43,062 nt of DNA. It comes from Prevotella sp. CAG:1185. Lineage in GTDB: Bacteria > Bacteroidota > Bacteroidia > Bacteroidales > Bacteroidaceae. The position numbers and the translations under genes are program-made. Where the stretch lies: assembly GCA_000436695.1 (NCBI GenBank), contig HF992623.1, forward strand, positions 1 to 43,062, in the 5' to 3' direction. Position 1 is the first letter of the stretch; each line of letters starts with the position of its first letter. Positions 31,463 to 40,630 of this stretch are shown in pieces. The notes beneath the pieces are model-generated. The model was given only the letters and a program-made list of their open reading frames with translations, did not search any database and was not told where the DNA came from.

Positions 31463-33733
31463 CTACAGCGGGTCTACATCGAAATAAATCTGCACCGAAC
31501 GGTATTTCTTGTTCTGCTCCATCAGGGCCTGTGCCTTGCGCAGATAAAGGCGTACCTTGGCAAGGTCGATGCCGTTTTCGAGTTTCAGCATTATCTTGCG
31601 TATGTTGAGCGTCTTTACCTTGGCAACAGAAGGCTTGTCAGGACCAAGCACACGAGCGCCGAACCATCCGCACAGAATGTCGCTCAGACGCATCGAGGCC
31701 GAAGCCACCATGAAGTCGTCGCGATGTTTCAGAAACACATAAATAAGATGACAGAAGGGAGGATAATTGAACGTGCGGCGCTCTTCTATCAAGTCGGCAA
31801 AGAAGTTCTCACAGTCATTGCGCACCACCTGGGCTATAACCGGCAGCTGCGGACTCTTGGTCTGCAATATCACGAGCCCGCGCTTGCCCTTGCGCCCTGC
31901 ACGTCCTGCCACCTGTGCCATCATCATGAAGGCGTGTTCGTAGGCGCGGAAGTCGGGATAGTTGAGCATGCTGTCGGCATTTAATATGCCAACAACACTA
32001 ACCTTGTCGAAGTCGAGCCCCTTGCTCACCATCTGAGTGCCGATAAGTATGTCGGTCTTATGTGCCGAAAATTCACTTATCAGTCGTTCGTAGGCGTTGC
32101 GCGTGCGTGTCGTGTCCAAATCCATACGGGCTACACGTGCGTCGGGAAACAGCTCCATCACCTTGTCTTCCACTTTCTCCGTGCCGTAGCCACGGCCGCG
32201 CAAATCGCGGCTTCCGCAGCAGGGGCACACGTCGGGCACGGTATACGTAGCTCCGCAATAGTGGCACGTGAGCTGTCCGAGGCTCTTGTGATATGTCAGC
32301 GACACGTCGCACTTGTCGCAGTGAGGCACCCATCCACACTCGCGGCACTCTATCATAGGAGCGAATCCGCGGCGGTTCTGAAACAGTATAGCCTGTTCGC
32401 CGTTGTCGAGCGCCGTGCGCACGGCAGCCATAAGGCGCGGCGAGAACGGACCGTTCATCATCTTGCGGTGCTGCAGGTCCTTTATGTCTACCACCTCTAT
32501 TTCGGGCAGCTGTATGTCGTTATAACGGTGAGTAAGGCTTACAAGTCCGAACTTGCCGGTGTGAGCGTTGTTCCAGCTCTCGAGCGACGGCGTGGCCGAA
32601 CCGAGCAGCACCTTGGCTCCATACTTGCGGGCAAGCATGATGGCCACGCTGCGGGCATGATAGCGCGGAGCGGGATCTTGCTGCTTGAACGACGTTTCGT
32701 GTTCCTCGTCGATAATGACAAGTCCGAGATTGGTGAACGGAAGGAGTACGGCCGAGCGCGCACCGAGAATCACGTCATAGGGCGTGGATGACAGCTGTTT
32801 CTTCCATATCTCCACGCGCTCCGCGTCAGAATATTTTGAATGATATATGCCGAGACGATTGCCGAACACGCGCTGAAGGCGCTGGCGTATCTGAACGGTG
32901 AGCGCTATTTCGGGCAGAAGATAAAGCACCTGCTGGTGGCGCTCAATGGCCTGGCTGATGAGATGTATGTAGATTTCGGTCTTGCCGCTCGACGTTACGC
33001 CGTGGAGCAACACCACGTCCTTTTTCAGAAAACTGAAAACTATATTATTATAGGCTGTCTGCTGAGCCTCGTTGAGCGGCTTTATCAGTTCGGGATGCGG
33101 CTCGCCTCCGTGATTAAGACGGCCTATTTCACGTTCATAAGTATTCAAGAATTTTCTTACGACAAGATTTCTGAACGCAGCCGAAGTGCCGTGGCTCTCG
33201 TTCATAAGCTCGTCGCGGCTCACCTCAGCCACAGACTCGGCACACTGGTCGCCGCTTATGGTGTCCCAGTGAGACAGCGTGAGGAACGTTTCAAACACCT
33301 TGCGCTGCGCCTCGGCACGTTTCAGCATGTCGAGGGCCACGTGTATGGCGCGCTCGTTGCGGTATTCGGGCGCAAGCGACACATAGGTTTCGGTCTTTGC
33401 CGTGTATCCGTCTTCGCTCTTCAGCCCCGACGGCAGGGCGGCATTCATCACGTCGCCAACCGACGACAGATAATAGTCGGCCATCCATCGCCACAGCTCA
33501 AGCTGCACCGAATTTACCACGGGAGCATCGTCCATCACCACGGATATGTCCTTAACCTTAAAGTCGGGTTTGTTGTTATGTGTCCTCACCACCAGTCCGA
33601 CGTATGTCTTGCTCTTGCCGAACGGCACGAGCACTCTTACGCCCTGCCCAACACGTCCGGCAAGACTGTCGGGCACGGAATAAGTGAAGAGGCTGTCGAG
33701 CGGCAGCGGTAATATGATGTCTGCGTAAGTCAT
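31463..33733 (-). CDS. priA: Primosomal replication restart helicase PriA
   Basis: The 756-residue protein restarts stalled replication forks. It has the N-terminal 3'-DNA-binding domain (MTYADIILPLPLDSLFTYSV), the SF2 helicase core with Walker A GVTSSGKTEIY, Walker B IDEEHETSFKQQDP and SATPSLE, the zinc-binding module with eight Cys (CRECGWVPHCDKC, CHYCGATY, CPCCGSRD) and a C-terminal helicase half (MDLDTTRTR, VAGRAGR). Length is normal. A promoter with an exact consensus places the transcription start about two bases before the ATG, so the message seems nearly leaderless. Confidence 0.95.
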   Translation of the reverse strand: MTYADIILPLPLDSLFTYSVPDSLAGRVGQGVRVLVPFGKSKTYVGLVVRTHNNKPDFKVKDISVVMDDAPVVNSVQLELWRWMADYYLSSVGDVMNAALPSGLKSEDGYTAKTETYVSLAPEYRNERAIHVALDMLKRAEAQRKVFETFLTLSHWDTISGDQCAESVAEVSRDELMNESHGTSAAFRNLVVRKFLNTYEREIGRLNHGGEPHPELIKPLNEAQQTAYNNIVFSFLKKDVVLLHGVTSSGKTEIYIHLISQAIERHQQVLYLLPEIALTVQIRQRLQRVFGNRLGIYHSKYSDAERVEIWKKQLSSTPYDVILGARSAVLLPFTNLGLVIIDEEHETSFKQQDPAPRYHARSVAIMLARKYGAKVLLGSATPSLESWNNAHTGKFGLVSLTHRYNDIQLPEIEVVDIKDLQHRKMMNGPFSPRLMAAVRTALDNGEQAILFQNRRGFAPMIECRECGWVPHCDKCDVSLTYHKSLGQLTCHYCGATYTVPDVCPCCGSRDLRGRGYGTEKVEDKVMELFPDARVARMDLDTTRTRNAYERLISEFSAHKTDILIGTQMVSKGLDFDKVSVVGILNADSMLNYPDFRAYEHAFMMMAQVAGRAGRKGKRGLVILQTKSPQLPVIAQVVRNDCENFFADLIEERRTFNYPPFCHLIYVFLKHRDDFMVASASMRLSDILCGWFGARVLGPDKPSVAKVKTLNIRKIMLKLENGIDLAKVRLYLRKAQALMEQNKKYRSVQIYFDVDPL

Positions 33734-33741
33734 AGGTTGTG

Positions 33742-33772
33742 CAAAAATACATAATTATAGCCAAACCCCAAA
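33742..33772 (-). promoter_or_regulatory. Promoter of priA
   Basis: On the minus strand TTTG (33772 to 33769) and TATTTTTG (33749 to 33742) are 19 bp apart. The predicted start is near 33735, two bases ahead of the priA ATG at 33733. Confidence 0.65.
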
Positions 33773-33847
33773 ATAAAAGAACCCGCAAGCATCATGATTA
33801 ACGCTACACAAGAGAGATGCCGGCACCACCAGCCGGAACGGACAATG

Positions 33848-34711
33848 CTATATCTCGCTCCATTCGGGGCAGCCGCGGTCAATGTATTTGTCAAACCGCA
33901 TGGCCGGCATTCCGATTGCCATGGCTGCATGTATGGTGCCGCTGATGCCGAGCGAGCCTTCAAGTTTGCCGGGAGCAAGGCGCAGGGCGGCACACAGATA
34001 GCCGAGATAAAAATGAGCCACGCCAAGACTCTCGGCCATAAGCGACGCATTCTGATATGCAAGCTGTGCGTCGGCACTGCTCATCATCTCGTTCCGGCGC
34101 GTGCTTATCAGTATCACGGCCGTTGCCTTGCGCAACACGTTGTCGTGTCCTGAAGCCCAACTTTTCACTACATGGTTCATTACCGGCACATTAGCATACA
34201 CACCGGGCTTTATCAGCGACAGAAACGGCTTGACGAAAGGACTTTGCAGGCGGCGTATCGTCCTGGCGTATGTGGCACAGGTGAAATCGGTCAGCATACG
34301 CAGTTTGTCGTCAGACGACACCAGCGTGAATTGCAGGTCGCGCGAGTTATGTGCCGTAGGCGAACTGTATGCGGCCTCGATTATCTTTTCAACCAATGCG
34401 CGCTCAACGGGCTTTCGGCTCATGGCGCGGTTTGAACGCCGGGTCTTCATGAGCAGCATAACATCGTCAGGCGACGGACAGGCTGTACGCTCATACGCTA
34501 CGATATCTTCATCACTGAACAACGAATGGCTTATTGCCGATGCCGGACATACGGCCACGCACTGTCCGCAGCCGATGCAATGGTGTGGACTAACTACGGT
34601 AACGGCACGCGAAACGGTGTCGCGGCTGAACACTCCGACCGGACACACAGCCTCGCAACGGCCGCACTTGATGCAGTTGTCTTTAATATTGATTTGTGGA
34701 TTGTCAGTCAT
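33848..34711 (-). CDS. Ferredoxin-nitroreductase fusion protein
   Basis: The 287-residue protein carries two 4Fe-4S clusters at its N-terminus (CIKCGRCEAVCP with Cys13/16/19/23 and CIGCGQCVAVCP with Cys45/48/51/55) joined to a flavin nitroreductase domain (about 75-275: TRRSNRAMSRKPVE, AAYSSPTAHNSRDLQF). Proteins of this type are FMN oxidoreductases with unknown physiological substrate. The frame can be read up to 34804, but the family start is ATG 34711 (MTDNPQINIKDN). It lies 114 bp from priA and on the same strand. Confidence 0.88.
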   Translation of the reverse strand: MTDNPQINIKDNCIKCGRCEAVCPVGVFSRDTVSRAVTVVSPHHCIGCGQCVAVCPASAISHSLFSDEDIVAYERTACPSPDDVMLLMKTRRSNRAMSRKPVERALVEKIIEAAYSSPTAHNSRDLQFTLVSSDDKLRMLTDFTCATYARTIRRLQSPFVKPFLSLIKPGVYANVPVMNHVVKSWASGHDNVLRKATAVILISTRRNEMMSSADAQLAYQNASLMAESLGVAHFYLGYLCAALRLAPGKLEGSLGISGTIHAAMAIGMPAMRFDKYIDRGCPEWSEI

Positions 34712-34808
34712 ATCTTCTGTTTTTATATAAAAAATACAATTGTAACGGCAACTGTAATTCCTGCCGGCAAGCAAAGCCAGGAAGGAGATATGGCCTATAA
34801 ACAAATTT

Positions 34809-34844
34809 GGGGAGATGTTTCATAAAACACAGAAACATCTCCCC
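34809..34844 (-). terminator. Terminator after the PorT-like gene
   Basis: GGGGAGATGTTT (34809-34820) pairs perfectly with AAACATCTCCCC (34833-34844), 31 bp beyond the stop of the barrel gene. The minus-strand flank is AT-rich. Confidence 0.7.
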
Positions 34845-34874
34845 GAAATTATGTTTGTTTCTAATATTTTTATT

Positions 34875-35498
34875 TTAGAAATAATAAGCTGCAGAAATCT
34901 GCCATGTGTTTGAACGGCCGCGAAGCACACTCTTGGCTCCGTCAAGAACAGTTATCTCACCTGTCTTTCCGCAAACGATGTTATAGTTGGCACCAATCTG
35001 CAGATGGCTGAGCAGCATAACACCAGCACCTACGTTGACACTGAAGTTAGAAGAGCTGAGGCGCCATTCTGCTATATCATTATACAGACTCTGGTTTTTG
35101 TCGCCTACATTGAATCCGAACTGAGGACCTGCTGCAATATAAACGGCTGCAAGACTTCCCAAGCCTATGTCGTAACGAAGGTTAATAGGAATATTGATTG
35201 ACTTCTGTTTCAGTCTTGTTGAAACGATAGTGTTATCATCGCTAGTTACATTTACTTCACCTTCACGCTGGTCGTAAAGTGCAGAGGCGTCGATTCCGAG
35301 TCCTACAATAGGAAGAGTAAACTTGATGGTAGGACCGATGAAGAATCCGGTACGGTTTGATGTTTCGAAAACATCCTTACTGAGCGACATGTCCGTGATG
35401 TTAAGACCACCCTTGATACCAAACTTCAGCTGTGCGTTTGCCGGCACGGCGAAATAGGTTGCCGCTACAAGAACAATCAGAGTAAATAACTTTTTCAT
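34875..35498 (-). CDS. Outer-membrane beta-barrel protein, PorT-like
   Basis: This 207-residue protein has a signal peptide (MKKLFTLIVLVAATYFAVPA) and then FGIKGGLNITDMSLS, TGFFIGPTIKFTLPIVGLGI, NIPINLRYDIGLGSLAAVYIAAGP and a C-terminal aromatic (SAAYYF). This is the PorT/OMP_b-brl_2 pattern. Being next to the type IX operon it could help secretion, but proximity is the only evidence. A 7-bp hairpin (35529) separates it from gldN. Confidence 0.82.
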   Translation of the reverse strand: MKKLFTLIVLVAATYFAVPANAQLKFGIKGGLNITDMSLSKDVFETSNRTGFFIGPTIKFTLPIVGLGIDASALYDQREGEVNVTSDDNTIVSTRLKQKSINIPINLRYDIGLGSLAAVYIAAGPQFGFNVGDKNQSLYNDIAEWRLSSSNFSVNVGAGVMLLSHLQIGANYNIVCGKTGEITVLDGAKSVLRGRSNTWQISAAYYF

Positions 35499-35528
35499 AA
35501 GCTTAATTTTAAGTGTTTATAAATTTGG

Positions 35529-35547
35529 CTGCCCCATAATGGGGCAG
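35529..35547 (-). terminator. Short hairpin after gldN
   Basis: CTGCCCC-5-GGGGCAG (35529-35535/35541-35547) lies 18 bp past the gldN stop. The minus-strand flank is AT-rich but without a clean T run; termination is possible but not certain. Confidence 0.5.
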
Positions 35548-35565
35548 TCTAGATCAGGTATCATA

Positions 35566-36657
35566 TTAATGTCTCTGTCTGCGTACAGTTACACGGGCTG
35601 CCGAAGGTGCGCTTGAAGAGCTCTTGCTTGACGAGCGGCTCTTCTTGACAGTAGATGTAGAACGGCGGTTTTTCTTCACCTTCTTGCCCTTCACTTTAAC
35701 GTCAGCCTTGGCTATGCTGTCGAGCGAGTCCTTGCGTGCCTGGTCGCCCCAGATATTTTTCTCAAAGGCGACAAGTTCGTCTTCAATGCGCTTCTGCTCC
35801 TTTGCCATTGCCGAGTCTGTGTGGCAATACTGACTCAATGTCTGGCCCAGCATGTTAGTGGTCTTATAAATCTTACCCTTGTACATGTTACGCGTGAAAT
35901 AGTCGTCCATGCTCATCGTGGCGGCATTGTTGAGGTTGCTCGTCATTATTATCTGCTTGCTCAGATAAGGAGCCAAATCATCGTATTTAACCCAGAAGAG
36001 GGGATACTTCTGCGCCCCGTCGCCGAAGTCGTCCTCACGCGACATGATAGGACACAGCGCCAGCACCTTTGTATGGAAAGTGGCTGAAGCCTGATCATAA
36101 TACGCGCTTTCCTTTATATAGAACGACTTTACCTCTCGCGACGGTATATCGCTGTTGTCGAGGCGCACGCGCCCTCCGTTGCGTTCATAATATATGTGAT
36201 AGTTGTCAAGAAAGGCCAAAGGCTTTATACGGGCCGAATCAGTGAAAACCTCATTGCCGTCAAGACGATATTCATAGGCCTTGATGTAGCCGCTCATCAT
36301 CAATTTGAAGATGTATGTAAACAGGTTCATCTGCGAACCGACTGGCTCTACCGGATAATACAGTCCGGCATTGGCATCGTCCTCGAGATTAATCTCACGG
36401 TAAATGTCACGGCGCCATACAACATCCTCAGACATGCGCGCTGCCGTAGGATATGAGATGCGGGCACGGGTGGTGAGCCCCTGAGAGTTAGACTCGTTTT
36501 TCTGCTGCTGTTGTCTGCGGCGCGCAGCTGGCTGTGCCGACGCCTCGGTAAGGCATGCAGCCATCAAGACCAATACTGCACACATACGCAAAGAACGTCT
36601 GCCAGCCACTATAATGTGGCCGTTTGCTATCTTTTTAAGGAACATGAATCTTCTCAT
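35566..36657 (-). CDS. gldN: Type IX secretion ring protein GldN/PorN
   Basis: The 363-residue protein is the partner of GldK/PorK in the large periplasmic ring of the type IX system. It has an N-terminal signal region with an unusually long basic N-part (about 24 residues before MCAVLVLMAACLTEASA), so the start may lie further in. Family features are DVVWRRDIYREINLEDDANAG, IKPLAFLDNYHIYYER and MYKGKIYKTTNMLGQTL. The tail (about 320-363) is Ser/Lys/Arg-rich and low in complexity. The length is like P. gingivalis PorN. The gap to gldM is 58 bp, the widest in the operon. Confidence 0.9.
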   Translation of the reverse strand: MRRFMFLKKIANGHIIVAGRRSLRMCAVLVLMAACLTEASAQPAARRRQQQQKNESNSQGLTTRARISYPTAARMSEDVVWRRDIYREINLEDDANAGLYYPVEPVGSQMNLFTYIFKLMMSGYIKAYEYRLDGNEVFTDSARIKPLAFLDNYHIYYERNGGRVRLDNSDIPSREVKSFYIKESAYYDQASATFHTKVLALCPIMSREDDFGDGAQKYPLFWVKYDDLAPYLSKQIIMTSNLNNAATMSMDDYFTRNMYKGKIYKTTNMLGQTLSQYCHTDSAMAKEQKRIEDELVAFEKNIWGDQARKDSLDSIAKADVKVKGKKVKKNRRSTSTVKKSRSSSKSSSSAPSAARVTVRRQRH

Positions 36658-36715
36658 ATTTATGCTTTTATTTTTATCTCAAGCCGCGACTGGCGTCCAG
36701 ACCGCGGCATGATGA

Positions 36716-38266
36716 CTATTTCACAATAACTTCCATTGTCGACGGCAGCGTGCGCTTTATTCCGTCAGGACCAACGGCGGTGATGCGGGTAATGTAGAAA
36801 CGTTTGTTGCGCGACAGGCCGCGGAACGTTTCGCGCTGACGCTGCGTGAACGAATCGCCGTCTGAAACCATCGGTACGGCGTTACCCATATTGTCGTAGA
36901 ACACGGTCTCAAAGCTCAACACCTTGAAAGGAATATCGAGCAGTCCGTCGTCTATGGCTGCCTTGATGCCGCCCACTGACATAAGTGAAGCCTTGGCAAG
37001 GCCACCTGCACGGAAGCGGTTGTCGCCTATGGCGATGTATGGTGTAGGATCAGGCAACTTACGCACATGGAACGTAAACTGTCCTACGGGCTTTGCATTG
37101 CCTGTCTGAAGCGACATTACGCTTATGGTTACGTCCTTGCCGACGGCTGTAGGACGGGCTATATACTTGCCGGGACCTACTGGCTGAAGCGTGCCACCGT
37201 TCATGGATGCCGAAACCTTGTTGAGCGGAACGCCCGGAATGCTTATGCTTATAGGATTGCTGTAGCCCGCATAAAGCACATTCATAAGGTCGGCAGAAAC
37301 AGTTGCACTCGGGTCGACAACGGTGTATTTCTGTGAGAAATCACGGCGTATCACATCGCCGCTGCCGTTGCGCATGGTGATATAACCAGTAAGATTAAAG
37401 TCGCCCGTGCGGCCCGTTACAATCTCATAAGTGTTGTTGCGCAGACTTACCTGACGGCCGCCGATATATATCTGAGGCTGCTGCGTTGTGTCGACCGCAG
37501 CCATCACAATCTGTGCCGAGAACTTGTCGCCGCGCACTATAGTCTGAGCGTTAGGTATGACGAAAGCGCTGAGCTTGTTGACACGTATATCCTTCATGTC
37601 GATATTTGCCACAAGGGTGTGCAGCACTTCGCCTTCGGCATAGCGGACATCGCTCTGCAGCTTTGTGAGCAGAGTCACGGCTGCTGCAACAGGCATATCC
37701 TCGAACATATATTCCTGCCAGTTCTTACCCATTGTCTTTGCATTTTTAGGCAACTTGGTTGTAAGGTTGCTGGCTATGATTGACTTCTGCCGCTCGTCGG
37801 TAACCATCTTCAATATACGCTCACGAAAAGAGTTGATTGCATTGAAGAGCTGTCTGCCCTTGCCTGTACCCGGCGCAAGCATAACCTGATTGGCAGCTTC
37901 AAGGTTTTCTTTGTTCTTTATGTTTAGTACATCGCCGTCGGCTCCGTCGGCTTCTTTCACTATTGCCTCCTTCAGCTGCTGTGCAAAATTGAACAGCGAG
38001 TCGCTCATCTGCTTGACGGCAGTGGCCTTCTCAAACCACTCCTTAACTTTTTGAGGATTAGACTTCATCTGAGCCTCAAAGTCGTTATACATCGACTCGT
38101 TTTCTGTAGAAGCGTTTGATGTTGTGCGGTGAAGGCTCTCCTCTACGACAGAGAATCCCTCGAGCACTTCGGTCGAGACGTTAAGCGCAAGCATGGCCAT
38201 GAGGACGACGTACATAAGGTTGATCATCTTCTGGCGTGGAGATACCGGTCTTTTCTTTATTGCCAT
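36716..38266 (-). CDS. gldM: Type IX secretion motor protein GldM/PorM
   Basis: The 516-residue inner-membrane protein has one transmembrane helix near the N-terminus (MINLMYVVLMAMLALNVS, about 14-32) and a large periplasmic part made of four domains that reaches the GldK/GldN ring. With GldL it forms the proton-driven rotary motor that powers type IX secretion. Family signals: KRPVSPRQKMINLMYVV at the start, TLQPVGPGKYIARPTAVG in the Ig-like part. The length matches GldM/PorM. It follows gldL after 12 bp. Confidence 0.95.
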   Translation of the reverse strand: MAIKKRPVSPRQKMINLMYVVLMAMLALNVSTEVLEGFSVVEESLHRTTSNASTENESMYNDFEAQMKSNPQKVKEWFEKATAVKQMSDSLFNFAQQLKEAIVKEADGADGDVLNIKNKENLEAANQVMLAPGTGKGRQLFNAINSFRERILKMVTDERQKSIIASNLTTKLPKNAKTMGKNWQEYMFEDMPVAAAVTLLTKLQSDVRYAEGEVLHTLVANIDMKDIRVNKLSAFVIPNAQTIVRGDKFSAQIVMAAVDTTQQPQIYIGGRQVSLRNNTYEIVTGRTGDFNLTGYITMRNGSGDVIRRDFSQKYTVVDPSATVSADLMNVLYAGYSNPISISIPGVPLNKVSASMNGGTLQPVGPGKYIARPTAVGKDVTISVMSLQTGNAKPVGQFTFHVRKLPDPTPYIAIGDNRFRAGGLAKASLMSVGGIKAAIDDGLLDIPFKVLSFETVFYDNMGNAVPMVSDGDSFTQRQRETFRGLSRNKRFYITRITAVGPDGIKRTLPSTMEVIVK

Positions 38267-38278
38267 TGCCTTGCGTTT

Positions 38279-39181
38279 TTATACTTCTGCGTTGTTTCCG
38301 TTGTTTGTTGCTGCACGCATGTTGACGGTCATAGCCTCAATCATACGGGCATAAATCTTGTTAAGCTGTTCAATCTGTGAAGCCATCTTACGCGACTGCT
38401 CGTTTATCTGGTCGATGGTGCCAATCTGAGAACTTGCTCCCTTTAGCTGCATCTCGTAAACCTTGCATATACCGGTAAGGGTGCGGTTGAGATTCTCCAT
38501 CTCCTCTGAGTCGCGTGTAAGACGCGCACTCTGATCAGATACTTTAGAAAGCATTTCTGTGAGTTTTTTGAGTTCCTCAACATAGTTGCTTGTGGCCTCT
38601 TCCATTTCAGGCGACACTTGCTGCTGAGCAGTAATCCATCCTGTAGACGGCTGCTGCAGCGGGGCACCCTGAGGAGCCGGTCCGGCTGTAGCCGCATAAG
38701 GCTGTGACGCAGCAAACTCGCCGTCTGACGGCTGAATGTTGTCGCTGCCGAAGGAGATGCCTGAAGGTGCAGCCTGAGGCTGTGCGCCGCCTCCGTTGAT
38801 GTATACCACACTTCCGCCCTGCACTCCCTGAGGTGCTGCATGCGGAGCGTCAGCAGAAGCCTCATATCCATTATCAACAGGTACGCCATTATCATCTACG
38901 ACGACACCTTTCTCATTGACATGTGTAGGTATTTCTTTGCCTATGGCAGTCTTGTCGAAAGGACGGTCGAAGGCTGAAATGAAGAACACGATAACCTCAG
39001 TGCCCATACCGAAGTACAACATGATGTTGGCTCCGGGAAGGTGGGTGAGTTTGAACAATGTTCCAAGGATAACGATAGACGCACCCCAACTGTAAGCGTA
39101 GTTCAGGAATGTTTGTCCCGGCACGCTGTCGAGCCACCTCTGCAGGCGGTAGATAATGTTATATTTGCTGTATTCTGTCAT
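38279..39181 (-). CDS. gldL: Type IX secretion motor protein GldL/PorL
   Basis: The 300-residue inner-membrane protein has two transmembrane helices in the first 75 residues. Glu62, in GMGTEVIVFFIS in the second helix, is the conserved acidic residue proposed to carry protons. A long Pro/Gln/Ala/Gly-rich linker (about 85-205) is followed by a coiled-coil-like tail (EMEEATSNYVEELKKLTEML). It lies 3 bp after gldK and 12 bp before gldM, so translation may be coupled. Confidence 0.95.
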   Translation of the reverse strand: MTEYSKYNIIYRLQRWLDSVPGQTFLNYAYSWGASIVILGTLFKLTHLPGANIMLYFGMGTEVIVFFISAFDRPFDKTAIGKEIPTHVNEKGVVVDDNGVPVDNGYEASADAPHAAPQGVQGGSVVYINGGGAQPQAAPSGISFGSDNIQPSDGEFAASQPYAATAGPAPQGAPLQQPSTGWITAQQQVSPEMEEATSNYVEELKKLTEMLSKVSDQSARLTRDSEEMENLNRTLTGICKVYEMQLKGASSQIGTIDQINEQSRKMASQIEQLNKIYARMIEAMTVNMRAATNNGNNAEV

Positions 39182-39184
39182 GTC

Positions 39185-40627
39185 TTACTTCTTTTTCTGT
39201 TTTGAACTTGTTGTACTTGCCAGACTTCTTACACAGCGGAAACCTATGTAGCTTCGCGGCTGGTTTTGATACTCCCATGTGCGCCATGCCGAACGGATGT
39301 ACGACTCAGGGTCTTTCCACGATCCTCCGCGCACGCTCTTTTTCTTGAGCTTATACGGGTCTTCCTTCGCAGCATTATAGCGCAGCTCCGGGTTAAGGTC
39401 GTTCATGGCGTCGATACCCGCCTCAGTGTATGTCGTGCTTGTCCATTCTGCCACGTTACCGGCCATGTCGAACAGTCCGTTTGAATTGGACGAGAATATT
39501 CCCACACAGCTTGTTATCAGGTTGCCGTCTTCAGTATAATTGCCACGGTCAGGCTTAAAGTTGGCAAAGAAGCAGCCCTTGTCGTTTTTAACGTCAACAT
39601 TCTCCCACGGGAACTCAGAACCCTCTTTACCACGTGCCGCATACTCCCATTCGGCTTCAGTCGGCAAGCGATAGCGCTGAATGTAGCGTGCCTCGCCGCC
39701 GAGGCCCTTAAGCAGATAGTCAGTACGCCATGCACAGAAGGCGTTTGCCTGTTCCCATGTTACGCCTACTACAGGATAATCGTTGTATGTAGGACTGCTG
39801 AAATACAGGCGCATATATGTTTCGTTGTCAGAGTTGACAAAATCGTTCACCCAGCATGTCGTGTCAGGATATATGTTAACGATATACGTGTTGAGGAAGT
39901 CCCACGGTCCGCTCAACGGGCGGTCGATGGTCTGTCTAACTATTCGTCCCTCGTCGTCGATATACGCAGTGTCCTTGGATATCATCACCACTTCGTCGGG
40001 ATTCACAGGTATATCGGTGTTCAGATTGCGCTCGGCAGGATTAAGTCTGTTGCGGCGCAGGGCTGCTGCCGTATAGTCGTACACCTCATACCGATAATTC
40101 ATCTGACTGGCGTCGAGCATCTTCTCGCCGGTAACCGGGTTGGTTACATAGAGGCTCTCTATTGCTCTCTGCTCATCTTCGTTAGGCTTGCGCGGCAGAG
40201 GCTTTTTCCAGTTGAGGTGAGGAGTTACAGGGTCTCCGTTTTTGTCTTCGGTTATCATATAGCTCTCGTCGCCTCCGTAAGACGGGTCGGCAAGTCGGGT
40301 GCGGAGTATAGAGTCGCGTACCCAGAACACAAACTGTTTGTATTCAGAGTTGGTAACCTCAGTTTCGTCCATCCAGAAACCGTCTACCGATATTTCTTTT
40401 ACCGGAGTCTGCTTTCCCCATAGGCTGTCTTCTTTCTCCAATCCCATTTTGAGGAAGCCCCGCTTTATGAGCGTCATTCCGTAGGGCGTAGGCTCAGTGA
40501 AACCCCGTCCGCTTACGCCAACCACCTCGCCTCCGCGTCCGAGCGACGCCGAGCGTCCGCCGAAACATGCGGTTAGCGTGGTCAGCACTATCACGCCGAG
40601 AGCAACTATTGTCTTTATTCTTCTCAT
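39185..40627 (-). CDS. gldK: Type IX secretion ring lipoprotein GldK/PorK
   Basis: The 480-residue outer-membrane-anchored lipoprotein forms the periplasmic ring with GldN. The lipobox is LTAC with Cys21. The body is an FGE-sulfatase (formylglycine-generating enzyme-like) fold: FWMDETEVTNSEYKQF, PVVGVTWEQANAFCAW, YRLPTEAEWEYAARG, GLFDMAGNVAEWTST, SVRGGSWKDP and IGFRCVRS. It has no enzymatic role in this system. The gap to porP is 3 bp. Confidence 0.95.
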   Translation of the reverse strand: MRRIKTIVALGVIVLTTLTACFGGRSASLGRGGEVVGVSGRGFTEPTPYGMTLIKRGFLKMGLEKEDSLWGKQTPVKEISVDGFWMDETEVTNSEYKQFVFWVRDSILRTRLADPSYGGDESYMITEDKNGDPVTPHLNWKKPLPRKPNEDEQRAIESLYVTNPVTGEKMLDASQMNYRYEVYDYTAAALRRNRLNPAERNLNTDIPVNPDEVVMISKDTAYIDDEGRIVRQTIDRPLSGPWDFLNTYIVNIYPDTTCWVNDFVNSDNETYMRLYFSSPTYNDYPVVGVTWEQANAFCAWRTDYLLKGLGGEARYIQRYRLPTEAEWEYAARGKEGSEFPWENVDVKNDKGCFFANFKPDRGNYTEDGNLITSCVGIFSSNSNGLFDMAGNVAEWTSTTYTEAGIDAMNDLNPELRYNAAKEDPYKLKKKSVRGGSWKDPESYIRSAWRTWEYQNQPRSYIGFRCVRSLASTTSSKQKKK

Positions 40628-40630
40628 ATC

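Noticed and set aside
32060..33712. Two long plus-strand frames (32060-32791, 32840-33712) opposite priA
   Set aside because: Antisense shadows; the minus strand has all helicase and zinc motifs.
33730..34077. A 115-codon minus-strand frame bridging the priA and nitroreductase genes
   Set aside because: It overlaps the 3' part of the nitroreductase gene in another frame and runs into the priA promoter; no family features.
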